Origin: Malacoplasma sp.
GTDB taxonomy: Bacteria; Bacillota_I; Bacilli_A; Mycoplasmatales; Mycoplasmoidaceae
Direction of reading: 5' to 3'
Assembly: GCA_029050415.1 (NCBI GenBank)
Contig: JAIDMU010000018.1
Span: 1 to 6,302, forward strand
DNA: 6,302 nt
Every line of letters starts with the position of its first letter. Position 1 is the first letter of the stretch. Made by a program: the position numbers and the translations under genes. The notes beneath the pieces are model-generated. The model made no database searches, was not told the origin of the DNA, and saw only the letters and a list, made by a program, of their open reading frames with translations. Below, in pieces: positions 1 to 6,302 of this stretch.

Positions 1-130
1 GGAGCATTTTTTTAAAAATTTAAGAATTTTTAATGATTTTTTAATCAAAATATTAAAAAAAAGTGATTTTTTTGCAAAAAAATGAAAAAAAAGTTAATTT
101 TTTTAGATTTTTTTATTTTTTTATGCTCTA
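1..130. other. Gene-free A/T-tract region
   Basis: This stretch is about 12% G+C and holds no plausible gene on either strand. It consists of runs of 5-8 T or A, for example T at 7-13, 67-73, 98-104, 108-114 and 116-122, and A at 76-82 and 85-92. From about 67 onward the run centres lie roughly 9-12 bases apart, close to a helical turn, so the DNA may be intrinsically curved (inference). The block is bounded by a short inverted repeat, GAGCAT at 2-7 and ATGCTC at 122-127. It may simply be spacer between an upstream gene outside the window and the RNA gene downstream. Confidence 0.5.
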
Positions 131-133
131 ATA

Positions 134-176
134 ATATTGCGCAATAATGTTAAATCATTTAAACTTGATATTGCGC
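134..176. repeat. Direct repeat ATATTGCGC x2, first copy palindromic
   Basis: ATATTGCGC occurs at 134-142 and again at 168-176. The first copy overlaps a perfect 10-base palindrome, ATTGCGCAAT (136-145). GCGC is rare in a genome this AT-rich, so two copies 34 bases apart just before a putative RNA gene could be a protein-binding site. That role is inference only. Confidence 0.4.
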
Positions 177-193
177 TTTTCGCTAGTTTTTAT
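165..193 (+). promoter_or_regulatory. Weak candidate promoter for the structured RNA
   Basis: TTGATA (165-170) matches the -35 consensus at 5 of 6 positions. It is followed after 17 bases by TTTTAT (188-193), a poor -10 with 4 of 6 matches. Transcription would begin near 200, just before the G+C-richer island. The spacing is ideal but the -10 is weak, and other -10-like A/T words lie close by, so the exact start is uncertain. Confidence 0.3.
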
Positions 194-199
194 TTTTAG

Positions 200-1789
<1,590 letters not shown>

Positions 1790-1817
1790 GAAAGAACTGA
1801 TGAATTTTTTCAATTTT

Positions 1818-1866
1818 AAAAATATTAATAACTATAATTAAAATTATATTGTTAATATTTTTTATT
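1818..1866 (+). terminator. A/T-only hairpin after mnmA, possible terminator
   Basis: AAAAATATTAA (1818-1828) pairs with TTAATATTTTT (1852-1862). The stem continues inward through a T-G pair, two A-T pairs and TATAA/TTATA around a bulged C. Nearly 20 pairs form with almost no G-C, and the T-run at 1858-1863 overlaps the stem. This could end the mnmA transcript, but an A/T stem is weaker than a G-C one. The same sequence contains a TATAAT (1833-1838) that could act as a promoter for the next gene. Confidence 0.45.
1833..1838 (+). promoter_or_regulatory. Possible -10 box upstream of the reductase gene
   Basis: TATAAT is a perfect -10 hexamer 43 bases before the reductase start. The -35 position holds only TTCAAT-like sequence (1809-1814, 18-base spacer), a poor match. 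It lies inside the mnmA terminator-like hairpin, so one of the two readings, or both, may be chance in such AT-rich DNA. Confidence 0.3.
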
Positions 1867-1880
1867 CTATGGAGTTGTAA

Positions 1881-2681
1881 ATGAAAAAAAGAATAGGTTA
1901 TGGAACATTCCAAATTCGTGAAGTTAATGTTTTAAAAGAGTGTATTAAACAAGCAGTATTAAGTGGATATGATTTTATTGATACTGCCCATGTTTATCGA
2001 AATGAAGAAGAAATTGGAAAAGCTATTAAAGAGCTAGAAAAAGAAGGGTTTAATCATAGAATTGTTATTCAAACTAAAGTGTGACCACAATTCTATGAAA
2101 ATGTAAAAGATGCAATTTTATTATCTTGTCAAAAATTGCAAGTGAAGAAATTGGATATGTGTTTACTACATAGAAGACATTTTAATTTAAATATGGATAT
2201 TTCAGCATGAGAACAATTAATTCAATGTAAAAAAGAAGGTCTGGTTGATGAAATAGGAGTTTCAAATTATGATAGAGATGCATTAGATATAATTTATCAA
2301 AGAACAAAAGTATATCCAACATCAAATCAAATTGAATTATCAGTAAATAATTATCGAGCAGATCGTGTTGCATACAATAATTCAAAAAATATTGAAGTAC
2401 AAGCTTGAAGCCCTTTAGGAGACATTGTTGATAATCAAAAAAATCATTTGTTAATTGAAATGAGTAAAAAATATGGAACTGATGTTGCAGGTATTTTAAT
2501 TGCTTTTATTGGAACGTTAGGTCATAGTATTGTTGTTAAAACAAGTTCTGTTCAAAGAGTTATTTCTAATATTAATTCATTTCAAATTAAATTAGAAGAT
2601 AAAGATATTGAAGAGTTAAAAAAACTAAATACTTTCAAAATTAAATTTTCTGAAGGTTTTGTTTATGATCTTGAAGAATAA
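1881..2681 (+). CDS. Aldo/keto reductase
   Basis: A 266-residue protein read through three TGA (Trp) codons. Aldo/keto reductases are cytoplasmic NAD(P)H-dependent single-barrel enzymes that reduce carbonyl groups. The catalytic tetrad is visible: Asp34 in FIDTA, Tyr39 in VYRNE, Lys66 in QTKVW and His97 in LLHRRH. The cofactor phosphate-binding block lies near the C-terminus (Lys220-Thr-Ser, Arg226, Asn230, as in the usual K-S....R...N pattern). The length matches the short 2,5-diketogluconate-reductase-like subgroup. The substrate cannot be told from sequence; the Arg-Arg-His after the catalytic His departs from the common His-Trp-Pro of relatives. GGAG at 1871-1874 sets the ATG start. tyrS follows after 16 bases, so the two are probably cotranscribed, with no obvious functional link. 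Confidence 0.92.
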
Positions 2682-2697
2682 TTAAGGTTAAATTAAA

Positions 2698-3930
2698 ATG
2701 AAAAAAAATAATGTTTTTGAATTTTTGAAAGAACGTGGTTATATTTATCAATGTTCAAATTTTGAGAATGTAAAAAAAGAACTTGAAAAAGGTATTTCTT
2801 TTTATATTGGTTTTGATCCAACTGCTGATAGTTTACATGTTGGTCATTTTTTAACAATGATGGCTATTAAACACTTACAAGATGCTGGTAATAATCCTAT
2901 TTTAGTTGTTGGTGGTGGAACTGGTTCTGTTGGTGACCCTTCAGGAAGAAGTGAAATAAGAAAACTTTTAGATAGAAAAACTATTGATTACAATTGTGAG
3001 TGCTTAAAAAAACAAATGTCAAAATTTGTTAGGTTTGAAGGTAAAAATAAAGCTATTATGCTTAATAATGCAGATTGGTTATTAAAAATTAATTGAATTG
3101 ATTTTTTAAGAGAATTTGGGGTTTGTTTTTCAGTTAATAAAATGTTAACAGCTGAAGCATTTAAAACAAGGTTTGAACAAGAATCTGGACTTTCTTTTTT
3201 GGAATTTAATTATATGATTATGCAAGCTTATGATTTTTATTATTTAAATAAAAATTATAAAGTTATTTTACAAATGGGTGGAAGTGACCAGTGATCAAAT
3301 ATTTTAGCAGGTGCTGATTTAATTAGAAGAAAATCAAATAGTGATGCTTATGCTTTAACTTTAAATTTATTAACAAAACATGATGGTACAAAAATGGGAA
3401 AATCTGCAACTGGAACTGTTTGATTAGATGCTAATAAAACAAGTCCATATGAATTCTACCAATACTGATTAAATATAGATGATTTAGATGTTGAAAAATT
3501 TTTAATGTTATTAACTGAGTTGGATGATTCTGCTATTAAAAACCTTTGTAAAGAAAAAGGAAAAAAAATAATAGAAGCTAAAAAAGTTTTAGCAGCTGAA
3601 GTTACTAAAATGATTCATGGTGAAAAAGAATTAGCAAAAGCAATTGAACAATCTAAAGCTGCTTTTGAAAATATTGGTGAAAATTTACCTACACTTGAAT
3701 TAAGTAAAAATGATTTGGACAAAGATAACTCAATTGCAAATCTTTTAGTATTAACTAAATTATCTCCCTCAAAAGCAGAATCAAGAAGATTAATTAGTGG
3801 TAATGCTGTATCAATTAATGAAATAAAAATAACAGATTTTAATTTGAAAATCAGTGATTTAAAAATCAATCAAAAAAACTTTGTAATTCATAAAGGTAAA
3901 AAAAATCATATTAGAGTTATTATTAAATAG
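2698..3930 (+). CDS. tyrS: Tyrosyl-tRNA synthetase
   Basis: A 410-residue class I aminoacyl-tRNA synthetase, a normal length for bacterial TyrRS, that joins tyrosine to tRNA-Tyr using ATP in the cytoplasm. The HIGH-type signature is HVGH (residues 47-50), preceded by [15 protein letters not shown]. The ATP and tyrosine pocket blocks [15 protein letters not shown] and GGSDQW (194-199) are intact, and the KMSKS loop reads KMGKS (232-236). The C-terminal S4-like tRNA-binding domain runs from about residue 345 to the end, with the [16 protein letters not shown] segment typical of it. Four of the five Trp codons are TGA and one is TGG. The ATG follows a weak AAGG (2684-2687), 16 bases after the reductase stop, so it is likely expressed from an upstream promoter. 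There is no T-box leader. A hairpin terminator follows the stop. Confidence 0.98.
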
Positions 3931-3938
3931 ATTTAAAT

Positions 3939-3984
3939 ATAGTTTCAATTGTCTAAACAACAAGGAAACTATTTTTTATTTTTT
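3939..3984 (+). terminator. Intrinsic terminator of tyrS
   Basis: ATAGTTTC (3939-3946) pairs perfectly with GAAACTAT (3965-3972). Inside, TTGT (3949-3952) pairs with ACAA (3957-3960) around a CTAA loop. A T-rich tail (TTTTATTTTTTC) follows directly. It starts 8 bases after the tyrS stop codon. Confidence 0.8.
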
Positions 3985-4095
3985 CTATGTTATAAAAAAT
4001 TTTTAATTGACATTTATTATATAAACTATTTTTATCTAATAAAGTAAAGTGAAATAAATTTATATGAATTAGTTTTTTATTTTTTATCTTTTCTA
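3985..4095. other. Gene-free A/T-rich spacer
   Basis: No reading frame or RNA signature is visible. It contains a perfect -35 word TTGACA (4007-4012), with only TTTTAT (4030-4035) at 17 bases, making a second, weaker candidate promoter for the membrane cluster. The T-rich block at 4073-4092 follows no strong stem. Confidence 0.4.
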
Positions 4096-4124
4096 TTGTT
4101 TATTTGCTGTTAAAATCTTATAAT
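4096..4124 (+). promoter_or_regulatory. Promoter of the paralogous membrane-protein pair
   Basis: TTGTTT (4096-4101) and a perfect TATAAT (4119-4124) are separated by exactly 17 bases. Transcription would start near 4131, giving a leader of about 80 bases that is A/T-rich and shows no riboswitch-like folding. It is the best-looking promoter in the window. Confidence 0.65.
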
Positions 4125-4210
4125 TATATATATACTTTGAAAATTTTTCTATTTTAAAATAATTAACTATTGTATCAAAATCTATTTTTATTATTTTTTA
4201 GGGGGTTTTA

Positions 4211-4876
4211 ATGCAAGATAAAGTTATTAATGTCGATAAACCAAGTCTTCATTGACCAGAAGAATATCATTACAAAGTTGATAAAGTAATTGCTAAAAAC
4301 CAGCGATTAAATTCTTCTGATGAAGTTTCAGTTTACAATAAGGTTCCATATTTTTTTGATGTTAGTTGAATGGATTTTTTACCTTTTTTTATAGGATGAT
4401 TTCATTCATTATTATCATCTTCTAAAACATATGGAATAATTAGATCAACAACAATTTTCAATGAAGGATTATATTGATACTTTAAAGAAAGAATAGTTTG
4501 ATCAACTTTAATTCACTATTTATTTGGACCAATTGCAATTTTTGTGATTTTGTTTTTTTGTCCAATAGTAGGTTATCAAGACCATAATGTTTTTTTTGAA
4601 AATTGAAAAAGTGTTTTTGATAATTTCTTTACAGCTGGTGGACAAGAACAAGCAACTAAAATTTTTGCTGAAAAAATCTTAGCGAACTTTTTTCAAACTG
4701 ATGCTTGATGAGTTACTCTAATTTTCTTTGCCATTGCTCCTTGTTTTAATATATCTACTTTATTTTCTTATTATTTTTTAAACCCAGAAAATGATCAATG
4801 AATGAAATTGATTATTTTAGAAAATGAAATGAAAATGAAACTATCAAATTTTGAAAAAAAGAAAGGTAGTAAGTAG
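4211..4876 (+). CDS. Uncharacterised membrane protein, first of a tandem pair
   Basis: A 221-residue protein I do not recognise. A strong ribosome site AGGGGG (4200-4205) lies 5 bases before the ATG. The N-terminal 47 residues are hydrophilic. A hydrophobic, perhaps amphipathic, stretch (about 48-69) carries DFLPFFIG at 55-62. Two clear membrane segments follow, at about 103-124 and 167-190, separated by a loop of roughly 40 residues. The tail is charged and Lys-rich. All nine Trp codons are TGA. The following gene product shares its plan and the pattern VS..D.LPFF.G...SL......YG...RT..FN..L, so the two are paralogues. The pair is 2 bases apart, suggesting one transcript and translational coupling. 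A membrane complex is possible, but nothing here shows a function. Confidence 0.85.
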
Positions 4877-4878
4877 TT

Positions 4879-5697
4879 ATGAATTACAATAATAATAATA
4901 ATATTCATGAATCTGAAGGTGTTGTTGTAGAGCAAGATAATCAAATGACTCCAATTAGTAATAATATTTCTGTTAATGTTTATAATGAAACAAATAAAAA
5001 TCAAATTGTTGAAGCCACACCTACAAAAAAAATAGTTAATGAAGAATGAGTTATTCCAAAAAATATTCCAAGATATACAGATGAAGAAATTCCTTTATTA
5101 ACTGAAAAAGAAAAAGAAGAATATCGTGAAATGCGAAAATGTGCCTCAAAATTTGGAAGGTATGTTGAAGTAAAAAAATATCATGATTTTTATTTAGTTT
5201 CTTTAACAGATTTATTACCTTTTTTTCTTGGACAAATTTTATCTTTAATTAGATTAATGACTGCATATGGTGATGCAAAAAGAACAATTAATTTTAATAA
5301 GAAATTAATGATGGGAATTAAAGGCAATTTATATCTTTGTTTATTTTTTGGATTATTTGTTTGACCTTTAATTATTATTGCTTTGTTTTTATGTTATCCA
5401 TTTTTTATTTTAGATTTTTTACAGGTTTCTAATGCTTGAAATGACATAGCAACAAATGGTGCCATTGGGATAGTGAATTATTTTTCAAATATAGTAAGTC
5501 AGTTATTTAATTCTACCAATTTGGCTTTTACTTTAGTTTTTTGGATAATTTTAGGAATGTTAAATGTACAAACATTTGTTTACTATATTTTATTTAAATT
5601 TAATAAAAAGCATCTTTTCCAATTACAAAAAAACTTTGTTAGATTAGAAATAAGAAGAATTCATCATCAATCTGCTGTAGATAAAGGATTGATATAA
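4879..5697 (+). CDS. Uncharacterised membrane protein, second of a tandem pair
   Basis: A 272-residue protein starting 2 bases after the preceding stop, with AAAGG (4862-4866) inside that gene's end as its likely ribosome site. It differs from its partner mainly by a longer hydrophilic, acidic N-terminal region of about 100 residues. That region begins with a run of five Asn (residues 4-8) encoded by five AAT units. DLLPFFLG (111-118), AYG and RTINFN follow, aligning with the partner's DFLPFFIG, TYG and RSTTIFN. Two membrane segments lie at about 151-178 and 215-239, the second sharing a TL.F......N..T...YY pattern with the partner. The tail is basic. Three Trp codons are TGA and one is TGG. 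Given hairpin-like N- and C-termini on the same side, both ends are probably cytoplasmic. The function is unknown. Confidence 0.85.
4888..4902 (+). repeat. AAT trinucleotide repeat, five units
   Basis: Five perfect AAT units encode five consecutive asparagines near the N-terminus of the second membrane protein. Slippage here would change length without shifting frame. Confidence 0.8.
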
Positions 5698-5704
5698 ATA
5701 GTAT

Positions 5705-5738
5705 AATAAAATCATGGTAAAATCATGATTTTATTTTT
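5705..5738 (+). terminator. Intrinsic terminator after the paralogous pair
   Basis: AATAAAATCATG (5705-5716) pairs perfectly with CATGATTTTATT (5724-5735) over a 7-base loop, a 12-bp stem that runs into a T-tract. It begins 7 bases after the stop. The loop side also repeats AAAATCATG (5708-5716 and 5719-5727). A TATAAT at 5702-5707 overlaps its foot but has no partner -35. Confidence 0.75.
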
Positions 5739-5763
5739 GTTTAAAAATTAATAAGGAGAATTT

Positions 5764-6198
5764 ATGGGTAGAAGAAACAGAAGAGAAAGAAAGAGTGGTA
5801 ACTTTTTTTTAAATTTTATTTTTCAATTAATTTTCACTCTTGTATTTTTAGTAATAACAATAATTGTTACTTTAATTACTATTTCTTATCTTGGTGTCCA
5901 AACTAATGGTGGTATAGATCATGCTAGACAAGTTGGTTGAGAGTGAGCTACCAAGATACCAGGTGTACAAGATTTATCCAACTATATTAATAATGCAGGT
6001 AGTCAGTCAAGTCTTAAAAACATTGGAGCTATAGTTTTCCTATTTGGTTTAGATGTTTTCTGTATTTATTTTACAATAATGTTTGTTATTAAAAAGATTC
6101 CAATAATTGGAAAAATTATTAAGTGATTAACAGGAATAATTCCTGGAATTTCAGTACTTGCCATAATTATTGGTGCTGTAATTTTATGGGCAATCTAA
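5764..6198 (+). CDS. Small basic three-helix membrane protein
   Basis: A 144-residue protein I do not recognise. A near-perfect ribosome site AAGGAG (5753-5758) lies 5 bases before the ATG. The first ten residues are strongly basic (Arg at 3, 4, 6, 7 and 9, Lys 10), which by the positive-inside rule places the N-terminus in the cytoplasm. Membrane segments are at about 14-43, 86-109 and 121-143. A loop of about 40 polar residues between the first two would face outward. Two of the four Trp (TGA) are in that loop as GWEW (58-61), one is a TGA at 121 and one is TGG at 142. It shows no similarity by eye to the two preceding membrane proteins. A hairpin separates it from them, so it is either expressed by read-through or from an undetected promoter. 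Confidence 0.82.
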
Positions 6199-6203
6199 AA
6201 TAA

Positions 6204-6229
6204 AAAATCTCTTGTAAAAAAGAGATTTT
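6204..6229. terminator. 10-bp hairpin, T-rich on the minus side
   Basis: AAAATCTCTT (6204-6213) pairs perfectly with AAGAGATTTT (6220-6229). On the + strand the only Ts are within the stem and no T-tract follows. Read on the - strand the stem runs into a T-rich stretch, so it suits a leftward transcript from beyond the window, or a weak bidirectional stop. Confidence 0.5.
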
Positions 6230-6244
6230 ACTCGATTGAAATAT

Positions 6245-6302
6245 GAAGTGCAACGCATAATAATAAAATTTATGTGGGCACTTCTTTTTATTTTTGTTTT
6301 TT
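6245..6302 (+). terminator. Strong intrinsic terminator at the window end
   Basis: GAAGTGC (6245-6251) pairs with GCACTTC (6278-6284). After a small internal loop, CGCATAA (6254-6260) pairs with TTATGTG (6270-6276), including one G-T pair. Fourteen pairs in total are followed by long T-runs to the end of the window. It is about 45 bases after the last stop codon and ends either that transcript or a short RNA between the two hairpins. Confidence 0.75.

Noticed and set aside
3615..3869. Minus-strand frame opposite the C-terminus of tyrS
   Set aside because: A shadow of the S4-domain coding region, with no supporting signals.
4795..5004. Minus-strand Ile-rich frame
   Set aside because: It is produced by complementing the AAT-rich start of the second membrane gene and has no ribosome site.

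Overview
The window is AT-rich DNA (coding parts about 23-25% G+C) from a mollicute. In every conserved gene, in-frame TGA codons fall where tryptophan is expected, as in the Asn-Trp-Asp near the MnmA N-terminus and the Gly-Ser-Asp-Gln-Trp of TyrRS, so TGA is read as Trp (genetic code 4). All six protein genes lie on the + strand. A Spiroplasma/Mesoplasma/Entomoplasma-type genome fits, but the genus cannot be fixed from this sequence alone.

Layout. Positions 1-130 are about 12% G+C, with closely spaced A- and T-runs and no gene. Positions about 200-617 form an island of about 36% G+C that is non-coding, can fold into several hairpins and ends in a very good intrinsic terminator; I interpret it as a structured non-coding RNA gene that I cannot assign to a family. 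Next come mnmA (tRNA 2-thiouridylase), which appears to be transcribed almost from its own start codon, then an aldo/keto reductase gene and tyrS (tyrosyl-tRNA synthetase) with a terminator. A gene-free stretch of about 280 bases carries that terminator and a good promoter. It leads into two adjacent membrane-protein genes, 2 bases apart, whose products are recognisably related to each other. A 12-bp hairpin terminator follows, then a small basic three-helix membrane protein gene, and the window closes with two further hairpins, the last a strong terminator.

How the genes work together. mnmA and tyrS both serve translation: MnmA thiolates the wobble uridine of Lys, Glu and Gln tRNAs, and TyrRS charges tRNA-Tyr. 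The reductase between them is probably an independent oxidoreductase that shares a transcript with tyrS (16-base gap). The membrane cluster (4211-6198) has no recognisable function. The most interesting items are the unclassified structured RNA and the tandem paralogous membrane proteins.
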